From contig NZ_OY759877.1 in NCBI RefSeq assembly GCF_963662805.1, positions 62,001-126,000 of the forward strand: DNA of 64,000 nucleotides, given 5' to 3'. Source of the stretch: an uncultured Cohaesibacter sp. GTDB taxonomy: Bacteria > Pseudomonadota > Alphaproteobacteria > Rhizobiales > Cohaesibacteraceae. The notes below the pieces were generated by a model that was given only the letters and a program-made list of their open reading frames with translations, was not told the DNA's origin and searched no databases. Both the position numbers and the translations under genes were made by a program. Of the stretch, positions 52,324 to 61,454 are shown in pieces (positions within the stretch are counted from its first letter, which is position 1; the number at the start of each line of letters is the position of its first letter).

Positions 52324-53550
52324 TCAACGCACCGTCGCCAGAACCTCGATATCTCTGTCGATGCCGGAATCCACCGAGAAGTCCCTGTTGTAGACCTCGT
52401 TGTTTTGCTTGGCGATGGCGGTGTAATCGCCGGATGTCAGGGCGAGGGTGGGGAAGGCACCAATGGCGCGCTTCACGATGTCGCCACCGGGGGTGAGGAC
52501 GGTCCAGACAGTGTTGGCAAGGGCCTCGCCACCGGGCTCGGAGACGAGGCGCAGGGTCACCTTGGCGGCGTTGTGGATCATCGTCACATTGACCAGCTTG
52601 CCTGCCGACACCTCGACGTCGCCGCGCACCTTTGCGTTGGAGGAGCCGTAACTGGAGACGATGTGGTAGGTGCCTTCGGTCAGCTTGATGACGTGGTTGG
52701 GTTTGATATTTTCGGCCACCAGTTCCTGCGCTTCCCCCCCTCGGCCTTGTCGCGGGTGTAGATGTCAAACGTTAGAATGGCGTTTGTCGAGGGGGATGTC
52801 GCCGGTTGCCACCGCATTGAGGCGTACGGCTCCGGCCTGCAGATTGAAATTCTCGGCGTAATCGCCTGCCTTGTTGAGCACGATGCGCTTGGTCAGGTTG
52901 GCATAGCCATAGCCGGCATAGACGATGTATTTGCCGGTTGGCAGTTCAATCTGCGTCGGGCCGCCCTCGACATTCTCAATGAGGGGCATGCGGCCGTTTT
53001 CGTCGCGCTTTTCTTCATAGATTCGCCAGTCAACGCCACGCTGAAGAACGTCACCCTCATCGGACAGGAGTGCTGTGAGCTGAAGGCGCGCGACGCCGCC
53101 TTCCTCGATTTCCGGTTCGGGCGGGGTCTCTGGCTGGACTGACTGGCCCGGAATCGGAGCCATCAGAGGGTCTACACCATCCATGGCAGAGGCATCCGGG
53201 GCGGTGCCTTCGTTGCCAGTAGTTGGTGTCTCGGCCTGCTCCGCTCCGAGCGGATCGTTGATGGCGTCAGGGGTGTCTGTCGGCTCTGCTGCTGTGTCCG
53301 TCCCTGCTTCTGGGGCGTCCTGTTCCATTGCGGGTTTCGCTTCCGGGATCGGGACCGTTTCAGGCAGCTTGAGGTAGGACGGTGCGGGCTTTGCCTCTTT
53401 CTGAATGACCTCGCCCAGATTGAGCGGCTGGCCTGCGTCCTGAGCGCGTGCAAAATTCGGGAAAACTGATGCCGTGAAAATCAAGAAAAGCAAGCAGAAG
53501 GCGATCTGAGCTGATCGAACGGATCGATAAAGAAGACCGGTGCGTTTCAC
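52324..53550 (-). pseudogene. Secreted protein with repeated beta-sandwich-like segments, carrying two compensating indels
   Basis: Start GTG at 53550 (AGGACGAG upstream) gives a signal peptide (KRTGLLYRSVRSAQIAFCLLFLIFTASVFPNFARA), then a Pro/Glu/Ala/Thr-rich linker (about 50-155), then about three repeats of the form L-x-L...W-x-I...LPTGKYIVYAGYG / LTEGTYHIVSSYG / LTSGDYTAIAKQN. The frame breaks at 52783-52785 (one extra T on plus) and again at the C7 tract 52734-52740 (one C missing), then reads on to VLATVR. Corrected length is 408 residues. Likely periplasmic or surface; family not named here. Confidence 0.75.
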
Positions 53551-53754
53551 GTTTCTCGTCCTTGCTTGCGATGCTACTGGATACAGACTTCTTTGGCGCG
53601 ACAGACTCGAACGCGCTGATCCCCTGTTTAGCATCTGGTTCCCGCTTAGCAAATCCAAAAACCATGGTCATTTCTGGGCACAATGAAGGCGGGGGCTGGT
53701 GTCGGTGCATTTCTTTGCATAGGCTTTGATGACTTTTTGAAGCAGGAGCATTCA

Positions 53755-54324
53755 ATGTCGGTATTGCTTGACTATTTATTGACGCGGCGCAGCGTTCAGG
53801 CCGCTTTTCTGGAAGCGCCAGCCCCCACCGAGAGCCAGATCGAATCGATGTTGACCGCAGCGGCGAGGGTGCCCGACCACAAGAAGCTCGTGCCTTGGCG
53901 GTTTCTGCGCTTCGATGCCGCAGGTGTTGCGCGATTGGGTGAGCTATTGGCCAAGCGCTGGCTTGAGCTGGAGCCGAATTCGGATGAAGGACGGGTTGAG
54001 GTTGAGCGCGGGCGGTTTCAGCGTGCCCCGCTGGTGATTGCTGTCGTCTCTTCACCCAATCCCGCCGCTCCCGTGCCGCAATGGGAGCAGGTGCTTTCTG
54101 CCGGTGCCGTCTGCATGAATCTCGTCCATGCGGCTCATGCCAGTGGCTTCAGCGCCCAGTGGTTGACGGAATGGTATTCGTTCGACGCGCCTTTCCTTGA
54201 GACGCTAGGGCTTGCCGAAGGGGAGCGGATTGCCGGTTTCATTCATATTGGCACGTCCTCGGCCAAACCGGCCGACCGGGATCGCCCGAAGCTTGATGAC
54301 ATCGTTACATTCTGGGAGGAATGA
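53755..54324 (+). CDS. Nitroreductase family protein (YdjA-like)
   Basis: The 189-residue FMN-binding protein starts MSVLLDYLLTRRSVQAAFLEAPAPTESQIESMLTAAARVPDHKKLVPWRFLRFD, close to E. coli YdjA, a small dimeric nitroreductase. RFQRAPLVIAVVSSP and LVHAAHASGFSAQWLTEW follow. The ATG at 53755 has AGGAG upstream. Its stop overlaps the flavin reductase start by 4 bp, so the two flavoproteins are made together. Physiological substrate unknown. Confidence 0.92.
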   Translation: MSVLLDYLLTRRSVQAAFLEAPAPTESQIESMLTAAARVPDHKKLVPWRFLRFDAAGVARLGELLAKRWLELEPNSDEGRVEVERGRFQRAPLVIAVVSSPNPAAPVPQWEQVLSAGAVCMNLVHAAHASGFSAQWLTEWYSFDAPFLETLGLAEGERIAGFIHIGTSSAKPADRDRPKLDDIVTFWEE

Positions 54325-54926
54325 TGTTCTACGACTCACGAACCAATGAGCACGGCCTGCCGCATGATCCGTTCAAGGCGCTGGTAGCTCCGCGCCCGAT
54401 CGGATGGATTAGCAGCAAGGGGCCAGACGGGGTTTCCAATCTCGCGCCCTACAGCTTCTTCAACGCCATTTCGTCTCAGCCAAATCTGGTGATGTTCTCC
54501 AGCAACGGGCGCAAGGACAGTCTGACCAATGTTGCCGCATCCGGTGAATTTGCCTGCTCATTGGTGAGTTATGATTTGAAGGATGCGATGAACCGCAGCT
54601 CGGCACCTGTCGGGGCGGACGTGAGCGAGTTCGAGCTGGCTGGCCTCACGGAAGCGCCGTGCAAGTTGATAGATGTGTCATATGTGGCCGAGGCCCCCGG
54701 TGCACTCGAATGCCGGGTGCTCGAGATCCTGCCGCTCAGCAAATATGACGGGATCGACACCGGCTATGAGATGGTTCTGGGTGAGGTTCTTGGCATTCAT
54801 ATCCGTGACGAGTTCATTGAGGATGGGCTCGTCGTCGCCTCGCGTCTCAATCTGCTGGCCCGTCTGGGGTATATGGACTATTCGTCGGCGGGGGATGTCT
54901 TTTCTCTTGATCGTCCAAAGAGTTGA
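54321..54926 (+). CDS. Flavin reductase-like domain protein
   Basis: The 201-residue protein begins MMFYDSRTNEHGLPHDPFKALVAPRPIGWISSKGPDGVSNLAPYSFFNAISSQPNLVMFSS, the start of the flavin_reduct fold (FMN-binding split barrel). Such proteins reduce FMN with NAD(P)H for a partner oxygenase or reductase. It overlaps the nitroreductase gene by 4 bp, a plausible functional partner. A set of 21-bp-spaced repeats follows its stop. Confidence 0.92.
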   Translation: MMFYDSRTNEHGLPHDPFKALVAPRPIGWISSKGPDGVSNLAPYSFFNAISSQPNLVMFSSNGRKDSLTNVAASGEFACSLVSYDLKDAMNRSSAPVGADVSEFELAGLTEAPCKLIDVSYVAEAPGALECRVLEILPLSKYDGIDTGYEMVLGEVLGIHIRDEFIEDGLVVASRLNLLARLGYMDYSSAGDVFSLDRPKS

Positions 54927-54943
54927 TGGTTGGTGCTGGCATT

Positions 54944-55049
54944 CTGATTCGATGACTTGAAGCATCGGGTCCGGATGGTTGGTGTTCTGATTCAAGTTGT
55001 TCAGATACTGATTCAACTGCTTGGGAAACTGATTCAATGGTACTGTTTA
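54944..55049. repeat. Direct repeats CTGATTCRA at 21-bp intervals
   Basis: The word CTGATTC begins at 54944, 54987, 55008 and 55029. The last three are spaced by exactly 21 bases and share CTGATTCAA, while the 12 bases between differ. The first is 43 bases (about two units) before the second, and TGGTTGGTG repeats nearby (54927 and 54975). It lies between convergent genes and does not belong to either. Confidence 0.75.
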
Positions 55050-55104
55050 AGTCGTTGAAGCGGAACGGAAAAGCAGGTTTTTAATCTCGCTCCACACAGC
55101 TTGG

Positions 55105-55803
55105 TCAGAAGATTTGCTGAATGAGGGTGACCTGTTTCTCGCAGGTTGCCCATTTGCCCTGAAAGCCATCCCGTTTCGCTTCCATCGCTTCGCGTCCGAA
55201 CGCTTCCAAGTCGGTGTGGTCAGGACATGCGGTGTCGATTGCCTGGATGCCTGCGGCGGCTGCTCCGATCAGGCAAAGGTCGCGTGCTGTCTGACAGGGG
55301 GGGATGAAGCTACCATTCCTGGTGCGCACCACTGTGGCGCCGATCGCCTTGGCGGTCAGGTCTGCATCCCATGTGAGAGCCTTGAGGCGTGGACTTGCGT
55401 CTTTGTAGCTTCCCAGTCCGAAGAGTGCCGTCGCCGTATCTGTGACTTGAGCGATGATGCCGAGTGAGCCGATCTTGCGTCCTGCGATCGCTTCAGCCGC
55501 ACTCATCCTGACATCCATGGCGGTGACATCTCTGCCGCTTTCGCAATGGTCAAGAAGGAGGCCGTCGAGGTTCGAGGCCGCGATGTGCGCGAGCGCGTCT
55601 TCCATCTCGTCAGATGCGTTGGCCTTCAGGCGCAGGTAGATTGGCTGGCTCGCCTTGTGACGTTTCATGTCGGTGCAGCAAGAAAGGGCAATCTCGATGT
55701 TGTCTGGTGCCTCTAGGATCAGGCAATCGGCTCCCGAGGCGAGAATTGCGTCGTAAGCGTTGCTGCTCGCTGGGTCGAGTGGGACGTTCAGAAAGGATCG
55801 CAT
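55105..55803 (-). CDS. CitE/HpcH-HpaI-family lyase (CoA ester lyase-like)
   Basis: The 232-residue protein begins MRSFLNVPLDPASSNAYDAILASGADCLILEAPDNI, recalling the CitE start (RS.L.VPG...). It has LDGLLLDHCESGRDVTAMDVRM, SLGIIAQVTDTATALFGLGSY and FQGKWATCEKQVTLIQQIF, which matches the family end GF.GK..IHP.Q. It is shorter than the usual 270-300 residues and the active-site Glu and Asp are not clearly in place, so it may be a catalytically altered relative. It stands alone. Confidence 0.75.
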   Translation of the reverse strand: MRSFLNVPLDPASSNAYDAILASGADCLILEAPDNIEIALSCCTDMKRHKASQPIYLRLKANASDEMEDALAHIAASNLDGLLLDHCESGRDVTAMDVRMSAAEAIAGRKIGSLGIIAQVTDTATALFGLGSYKDASPRLKALTWDADLTAKAIGATVVRTRNGSFIPPCQTARDLCLIGAAAAGIQAIDTACPDHTDLEAFGREAMEAKRDGFQGKWATCEKQVTLIQQIF

Positions 55804-56065
55804 GGGAAGGTCCCGTCACGGTTTAACATTGGCACGAACCCATTATAGTCAAGAAACAGAGTGCGGCGAAGCCTTGTGATGAATGGGGGCAATTTTTAAC
55901 CAGTAAAACTGACAGGTAAGGCCGGCAATATTTGCCGCGTTAAGCTTTCGTTAACCAAAGCTGGGCACGATTGTTAAGAATTGGTAACCAGGACGAGTCT
56001 TCCTTGTTTGGAACTGTAGGGCGTGAACTCCGAGCAGGGGACCATTTAAAAGGATCGAGAGAGCC

Positions 56066-57418
56066 GTGGCCAGTCCCGTTACAAACAATATGCCCCAGAG
56101 GTTTCAGGCCGTCTTTGAAGAGGCTAGCCGGACCACAGGCACGAGCTTTGAGTTTCTGCTCCACACAGCCCAGCGTGAAAGCGGCATGCAGCCGACCGCC
56201 AAGGCTCCGACGTCGTCCGCCACGGGCCTGTTCCAGTTTGTCGAGCAGACTTGGCTTGCAACCATGAAAAATTCTGGCTCAGAGCTTGGCTATGGCGATT
56301 TGGCCGACAAGATCACCAAGGTTGGCAGCCGATATTATGTCAAGGACGCGGAGGCGCGGGAACAGATCCTCGATCTGCGCAACGACCCGAAGGCTTCGAC
56401 GCTGCTGGCGGGTGCTCTGGCGCAGAAGAACGAAGATATTCTCGCGCAAAAGCTCAACCGCGATCCGTCTTCTGGTGAGCTGTATGCGGCGCATTTTCTT
56501 GGCGCGAGCGGTAGCAGCAAGCTGATCGAGCTGGCCAACAGCAATCCGGATCTGGCTGCAGCGAAGGTCTTCCCGCAGCAGGCGCGCGCCAACCGCGGCA
56601 TTTTCTATGAACGCAATGGCGAAGCGAAAACCGTTTCCGAGGTCTATAACGATCTGGTCTCGACTGTTCCGCAAAAGGAAACAAAGAAGAGCCGGTCACT
56701 CGCCGACATTCTCGGGCTGGGGGATCTGTTCAAGTCGCGGCAGTCAGAGAAGGCCAGCCGCTATGTGCAGGTGAATGAAGAGCCCGCCGAGACCACACAG
56801 CAGGCCAGTGCCGTTCAGCTTGCTGCCAAGGTTGCCGAAGCCACTCAGACTGCGTCCGAGAAGGCCGAGCCGGACTTGTCCGAAACGACCCTTGAGAGCT
56901 TTTTCGCTCGGCCCGGCAAGCCACTTCTGCCGAGCCGGTATGGCCTAAGCTACAATTCGACGGATGCTGGAGTGGAGGCACGCTCCTCGCGTCTCGTGCT
57001 TGGCTCTGACGGCCAGCGGATCATTGAGGCTGCGCGGGACGAAATGCGCAAGAGCCGGGTGTTTACCGCTGAAGATACCAAATATGTCAGCATTGATCCG
57101 CCTGCTGCAGCCGAAGCTATGAAAGCCGAGGCGCTGTCCCTCGAAATCACGCCGTCTGATGCCTCCATGCCCTTGCCTCGCGGCAAGTCTGAAGCGAGTG
57201 TCGAACGGGCCCCATCGGTCGAGGCCATCGGCGCTGGTGGAGCGATCCCAAGAACCAACCCTGTGACTGCGGACACTATCATCCCAGCCCCGATTGATCT
57301 GGTGGGGGATGAGGAGACGGCCTCTGTCAGCACCCACGAGGTGAAGCGTAGCCGGACGGCGCTTGATCTCACCGCGTTCCTCAGCAGGGAGGTTTTCAAG
57401 CTCGTCCGCAACAGCTGA
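56066..57418 (+). CDS. SLT-domain lytic transglycosylase-like protein
   Basis: The 450-residue protein begins with a GTG start (56066) and has an N-terminal soluble lytic transglycosylase domain: FLLHTAQRESGMQPTAKAPTSSATGLFQFVEQTW, with catalytic Glu38, and SGELYAAHFLGASGSSKLIEL. The C-terminal two thirds is low-complexity, charged and probably unstructured. No signal peptide is evident, which is odd for a peptidoglycan enzyme. Some relatives are flagellar or secretion-linked. It precedes a DUF2336 gene in the same direction. Confidence 0.88.
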   Translation: MASPVTNNMPQRFQAVFEEASRTTGTSFEFLLHTAQRESGMQPTAKAPTSSATGLFQFVEQTWLATMKNSGSELGYGDLADKITKVGSRYYVKDAEAREQILDLRNDPKASTLLAGALAQKNEDILAQKLNRDPSSGELYAAHFLGASGSSKLIELANSNPDLAAAKVFPQQARANRGIFYERNGEAKTVSEVYNDLVSTVPQKETKKSRSLADILGLGDLFKSRQSEKASRYVQVNEEPAETTQQASAVQLAAKVAEATQTASEKAEPDLSETTLESFFARPGKPLLPSRYGLSYNSTDAGVEARSSRLVLGSDGQRIIEAARDEMRKSRVFTAEDTKYVSIDPPAAAEAMKAEALSLEITPSDASMPLPRGKSEASVERAPSVEAIGAGGAIPRTNPVTADTIIPAPIDLVGDEETASVSTHEVKRSRTALDLTAFLSREVFKLVRNS

Positions 57419-57557
57419 TTCCTGTTCCCTTTGCCTTTGCCATTTATGGTGAACCGATCGTTAAGGGTTGGTAGGGCAAGATGTTCCCAAGTAGGGGCCC
57501 TGTTGGTGCCTCAGTATCAGTACTCGCGTATTGGCCTTCGGGCCTGGGACATTTGGG

Positions 57558-58712
57558 ATGATTGTTGCGAAGTTTCTCTCTTGGATTGAAACCGCCCCTG
57601 TCGAGCGTCGGGCGGAAGCGACCAGCGCCTTGGCGCGCGCCTATCTCTATTCCGACCTTGAGCCGTTTGAAAAGCAGGCTGCAGAGACCGCTTTGACTAT
57701 CCTGCTAGATGATCCCGCGCCGATGGTGCGCGAGGCTCTGGCCCATGCGCTTGCTGCTTCTCCCTATGCGCCCCGTCAGGTTATTTTGACCCTCATTCAG
57801 GATATCGAGCCGGTTGCCGTGCCGGTGCTTGCTGCCTCTCCGGTCCTGCTCGATGGCGAGCTCGTCGATTTGATCGCCGATGGCACCTTGCCACAACAGA
57901 TGGCTGTAGCAGCGCGCCCGTCTGTCAGTCCGTCTCTTTCCGCCGCGATTGCTGAGGTCGGGCCGGTGGAAGCCTGCCGGGTGATGCTGGAAAATCCCGG
58001 TGCCCAGCTTGCGGTGTTCAGCCTGCGCCGTCTCGCCGAGCGCTTCGGTCGTGAGCCCATGGTCCGCAATGCGCTGCTCAACATGCCCGGACTGCCCGTC
58101 GATATCCGCCAGATGCTGATTGTGCAGCTCGGGGATGCATTGGGGCAATTGTCCCTTGTTCAGTCCTTCGTCAGCGACGAGCGCCGGTCGGCTCTGGTCA
58201 AGGATGCCTGTGACAAGGCGACGGTTGATCTTGCCTTCTGCTGTGCGCACGGGGATGAGCTTGTGGCTCTCGTCGAGCATTTGCGCCTGTCGGGTCAGTT
58301 GACCGCCGATATTCTCATTCGCGGACTCTGCATGGGCAATGTGGAATTGTTCGTGGCCGCGATGGTCAGCCTGTCCGACCTCAGCGACAAACGCGTGCGG
58401 GCCTGTGTGTCTGATGCGAGCGAGAGCGCCGTCCGGGCCCTCTGCCGCAAGGCCGGGCTTTCGGAACGGGTGTTGCCGACGATCCAGTCTGCCCTGATTG
58501 CCTATCAGGATCTGTCCGAAGATCTCGATCCGGAGGTGCCACGCTCGCGCTTTGCGCGTTTGATGGTGGATCGCATTCTGAGCGACTATGACGGGGTGAT
58601 CGACGATGAGCTCGATGACCTTCATGCCCTGCTGCGGCGCTTTGCAACACAGATTGCGAGGGACGAGGCCCGCGAGATGCGCGCGAAATTTCAGCAGGTC
58701 AATGCCGCTTGA
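57558..58712 (+). CDS. DUF2336-domain protein
   Basis: The 384-residue, mostly helical protein starts MIVAKFLSWIETAPVERRAEATSALARAYLYSDL and includes the HEAT-like DUF2336 pattern (ILLDDPAPMVREALAHALAASPYAPRQVILTLIQD and VLLDGELVDLIADG). The family is conserved in Alphaproteobacteria; its function is not known. TTG at 57531 is an alternative start. It is in the same orientation as the SLT gene and near an Hpt and a response-regulator gene on the opposite strand. Confidence 0.88.
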   Translation: MIVAKFLSWIETAPVERRAEATSALARAYLYSDLEPFEKQAAETALTILLDDPAPMVREALAHALAASPYAPRQVILTLIQDIEPVAVPVLAASPVLLDGELVDLIADGTLPQQMAVAARPSVSPSLSAAIAEVGPVEACRVMLENPGAQLAVFSLRRLAERFGREPMVRNALLNMPGLPVDIRQMLIVQLGDALGQLSLVQSFVSDERRSALVKDACDKATVDLAFCCAHGDELVALVEHLRLSGQLTADILIRGLCMGNVELFVAAMVSLSDLSDKRVRACVSDASESAVRALCRKAGLSERVLPTIQSALIAYQDLSEDLDPEVPRSRFARLMVDRILSDYDGVIDDELDDLHALLRRFATQIARDEAREMRAKFQQVNAA

Positions 58713-58766
58713 TGTGAATCGAGGGGCCAGATCAGGCTGCGCTTGAAAATGGCAGCCGTCAGGAAC

Positions 58767-58806
58767 AAGGGCGAGATCGCTGGTCGATTTGCGCCCTTTT
58801 GTTTTG
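58767..58806 (+). terminator. Terminator after the DUF2336 gene
   Basis: AAGGGCG pairs with CGCCCTT around an inner GATCG/CGATT stem, and TTGTTTTG follows. It lies between convergent genes. Confidence 0.6.
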
Positions 58807-58815
58807 AGGTCTCTT

Positions 58816-59322
58816 TCAGAGATCCGGATCGTATGGCTCGCCGGTGATCTTTTCGATCATTTCCTTGGTCACTGTGGAGAGTTCACTGGCGAGCTTGTTG
58901 CCAACCAGATTGTCTTCTTCGCGGGCGTTTTCGTTGACGACTGCCGTAATGGCCTGCACATGCTTCTGGACGATGTCCTTCGGCAGGTCCTCGATTTGCG
59001 GAATCCGTTCGATCAGGTCACAAAGAGAACCGGCAATCACACCCGCAATGGGAAAGCCCATGGTGTGTCCCTGACCCTTGATGTCGTGGGCCGAGCGGAA
59101 CAGACCATCGATGGTCTCCGGTGTCCATTCGCCTTTCTCAAGGGGCGTCCAGGCCTTCTGTAACTTGAAGACTTCTTCTTTCATCCAGTTGCCGAAATTT
59201 ACCGACAGGCGCTGCATTGCCTGCTCGGCCTTGGCGACTGGATCAAACTTGTCGCTACTGGGCAAGACCCGGATTTTCTTCCTCAAGTCGACTTTGGGCT
59301 TTATGATCTCATAGTCGGCCAT
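58816..59322 (-). CDS. Hpt (histidine phosphotransfer) domain protein
   Basis: The 168-residue protein has the phospho-accepting His79 in RSAHDIKGQGHTMGFP, the Hpt motif, in a four-helix bundle (about 65-150). The N-terminal ~60 residues are charged. It most likely passes phosphate between a hybrid histidine kinase and a response regulator. A CheY-like gene with a C-terminal extension lies 64 bp upstream on the same strand, a likely partner. Confidence 0.92.
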   Translation of the reverse strand: MADYEIIKPKVDLRKKIRVLPSSDKFDPVAKAEQAMQRLSVNFGNWMKEEVFKLQKAWTPLEKGEWTPETIDGLFRSAHDIKGQGHTMGFPIAGVIAGSLCDLIERIPQIEDLPKDIVQKHVQAITAVVNENAREEDNLVGNKLASELSTVTKEMIEKITGEPYDPDL

Positions 59323-59386
59323 TTTGGTTTGTCCTCTGTTCTTCAGGTGATCTTAAGCCACTTTAGGCGCCGCGTCACCTGCGACG

Positions 59387-59905
59387 TTAACTAACAACAA
59401 CCCGATCCGCACCGGTTTCACCGGCTCTGCGTTCGCTTCCCTTGTAAAGGGGGTTGGCGAAGCGTCGGCGGTCGGGGCCGTAATAACCGGCGGCCTTGAT
59501 GAAAGGCCTTGGATTCACAAGGCAATTGGCAACCCTCGCATAAAGCGCGTTTGCCGAAATCGGTTTGCACAGAAACTCGGTCACGCCGGCGTCTCTGGCG
59601 TCGACCACCTTCTTCTTTTCCGAGTGGCCGGTCAGCATGATGATCGGAACCGTCGGATTCGCTGACGAATCACGATTGCGCATCATGCGGGTCAGCTCGA
59701 TACCGCTGAAAATGGGCATAAACCAGTCAGTGATCACAATATCGGGCTGCGTCGACTGGAAAAGTTCCAAACCCGTCGCGCCGTCTTCTGCTTCTGAGAC
59801 TTCACGTGCCCCGAAACCATTGATCAAGGTCCGCAAGACGCGCCGCATATGCGCGTTGTCTTCTACGACCAGAAAGCGTAGCTGAGAGAGATCGACATTG
59901 ATCAT
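59387..59905 (-). CDS. CheY-like response regulator receiver protein
   Basis: The 172-residue protein is a receiver domain (1-125) with Glu15/Asp16, phospho-acceptor Asp60 (VITDWFMP), Thr92 (IMLTGHS) and Lys114 (LCKPIS). A ~45-residue tail (YYGPDRRRFANPLYKGSERRAGETG) is basic and has no known domain. This tail type occurs in alphaproteobacterial single-domain regulators. It precedes the Hpt gene in the same direction. Confidence 0.95.
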   Translation of the reverse strand: MINVDLSQLRFLVVEDNAHMRRVLRTLINGFGAREVSEAEDGATGLELFQSTQPDIVITDWFMPIFSGIELTRMMRNRDSSANPTVPIIMLTGHSEKKKVVDARDAGVTEFLCKPISANALYARVANCLVNPRPFIKAAGYYGPDRRRFANPLYKGSERRAGETGADRVVVS

Positions 59906-60061
59906 TGCTTCTTTTGCCCTGCATTGCCCATCGTCTGCCAGAGGTCTCTCGCTTCCGGTCAGACGTCATGATCGGTAAGTATAGAGGCTTGTTGTTAAGG
60001 AAGACTTTCCCCTATGGCTGTCTATTACAGACTAGCAGGGAACGGCCGGGGAGAACAAAGG

Positions 60062-60835
60062 TCAGTAGCGAAATTGCTCTGTGAGGATGCGTTCGGCCCA
60101 GCCATGTTCGGGATCGAGCATGATCTTGCAGGAATGCTCCGTGTCCTCCCGGATTTCGACTTCGAGGACCGATCTGATTTCGGAATGGTCGGCCACCGCG
60201 CTCAAGGGGCGTTTGTTGGGCTCACGCACCAGAAGATGAACCTCTGCTGTGTTGGGCAATAGGGCTCCGCGCCAGTGACGGGGGCGAAAAGGGCTGATCG
60301 GGGTCAGGGCAAGAAGCGGCGAGTCGATCGGCAGGATTGGGCCGTGCGCCGACAGATTGTAAGCGGTGCTGCCGGTGGGGGTTGCGACCAGCACGCCGTC
60401 GCAGATCAACTCCTCCATTCGCACCTTGCCATCAATCTGGATTTCCAGCTTTGCGGCCTGCGCTGTTTGACGAAAGACGGAAATCTCGTTGATGGCGAGC
60501 GCTTCATGCACCGTGCCGTCGGCGGTCGTGGCCTGCATGTGAAGGGGGCGGATCTCGGAGACTTCGGCCTTCATGAGCCGTTCCCTCAACGCATCCTCGA
60601 GATATTCATTCATCAAGAAGCCAATGGAGCCGCAATTCATGCCATAGATGGGAATGTCGCTGTTCATATATCGATGCAGCGTCTGCAGCATCAGGCCGTC
60701 ACCGCCGAGAGCCACAATGACGTCCGCTTGATCAGGAGGAACGGAACCATAGCGATGGGCCAACTTTTTGCGGGCTTTTTCCGTCTCTTCGGTGGCGCTA
60801 GAAATAAAGGCGATATTCTCAAAGGTCCGGGACAT
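60062..60835 (-). CDS. nadK: NAD kinase
   Basis: NadK phosphorylates NAD to NADP. The 257-residue protein has the GGDG motif (ALGGDGLMLQTLH), NCGSIGFLMNEY, and GVLVATPTGSTAYNLSAHGPI, all hallmark sites for ATP and NAD binding. The ATG at 60835 begins MSRTFENIAFISSATEE; an earlier in-frame ATG at 60898 has no conserved sequence. It is divergent from cutA by 95 bp. Confidence 0.97.
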   Translation of the reverse strand: MSRTFENIAFISSATEETEKARKKLAHRYGSVPPDQADVIVALGGDGLMLQTLHRYMNSDIPIYGMNCGSIGFLMNEYLEDALRERLMKAEVSEIRPLHMQATTADGTVHEALAINEISVFRQTAQAAKLEIQIDGKVRMEELICDGVLVATPTGSTAYNLSAHGPILPIDSPLLALTPISPFRPRHWRGALLPNTAEVHLLVREPNKRPLSAVADHSEIRSVLEVEIREDTEHSCKIMLDPEHGWAERILTEQFRY

Positions 60836-60930
60836 TTCGATGGTCCGTCTTTTACTCAACTGATCCGCTTTGCGTGAACCCGTAGTCTGGAGTAGCATGG
60901 ATCAGACTTTTTTCCAATTGGGAGCTGTCC

Positions 60931-61278
60931 TTGGACACCAAAAACAACAAAGAGCATCTTATGCTCTATGCAACCTGCCCGGATATGAAGACCGGCAAGG
61001 CCATCGCGCGGGCTCTGCTTGATGCGCGGCTCGTCGCCTGCGTCAATCTGTTGCCCGGCATGACCTCGCTGTTCCGTTGGGACGGGGAGGTGCAGGAAGA
61101 AGGGGAGGTGGCCTTCATCGCCAAGACCACCAGACCCGAAATCGAGGCAGCCAAGGCCCTGTTTGCCAAGCAGCATCCCTATGATGAACCCGCGCTTGTT
61201 GCTCTCCCGATTGTTGACGGTCTGCCCGGTTTCCTCAGCTGGATCGAGACCGAGACAGCGGACGCCGTTCCGGATTAA
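60931..61278 (+). CDS. cutA: CutA divalent-cation tolerance protein (TTG start)
   Basis: The 115-residue protein has YATCPDMKTGKAIARALLDARLVACVNLLPGMTSLFRWDGEVQEEGEVAFIAKT and HPYDEPALVALPI, the CutA1 trimeric fold with the copper-linked metal site. The start is TTG at 60931, with GGGAG at 60920-60924 six bases before it; an ATG at 60961 (MLYATCPD) is a second choice. Role in metal tolerance is uncertain even in E. coli. Confidence 0.93.
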   Translation: MDTKNNKEHLMLYATCPDMKTGKAIARALLDARLVACVNLLPGMTSLFRWDGEVQEEGEVAFIAKTTRPEIEAAKALFAKQHPYDEPALVALPIVDGLPGFLSWIETETADAVPD

Positions 61279-61454
61279 CCCGGTCTTGATCCGTCCCGCT
61301 CCCAAGGCGGTCTCGCCTTTGCCATCGCCTCGCTTATGGCCGGAGTGATTGCGGTCTCAGAGCGTCAATCTTGGTTGTAGTATGGTGTTAATACCTAGAT
61401 AAAGCTGCGATGTGTCATGTTTGTCCTGTTCACAGACAAGGGAGGAGTGACAAC

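Noticed and set aside
51893..52393. Plus-strand frames opposite the 51794-52320 ORF as alternative genes
   Set aside because: They have no ribosome-binding sites or domain signals; the minus-strand frame has better codon use and sits directly after a minus-strand gene.
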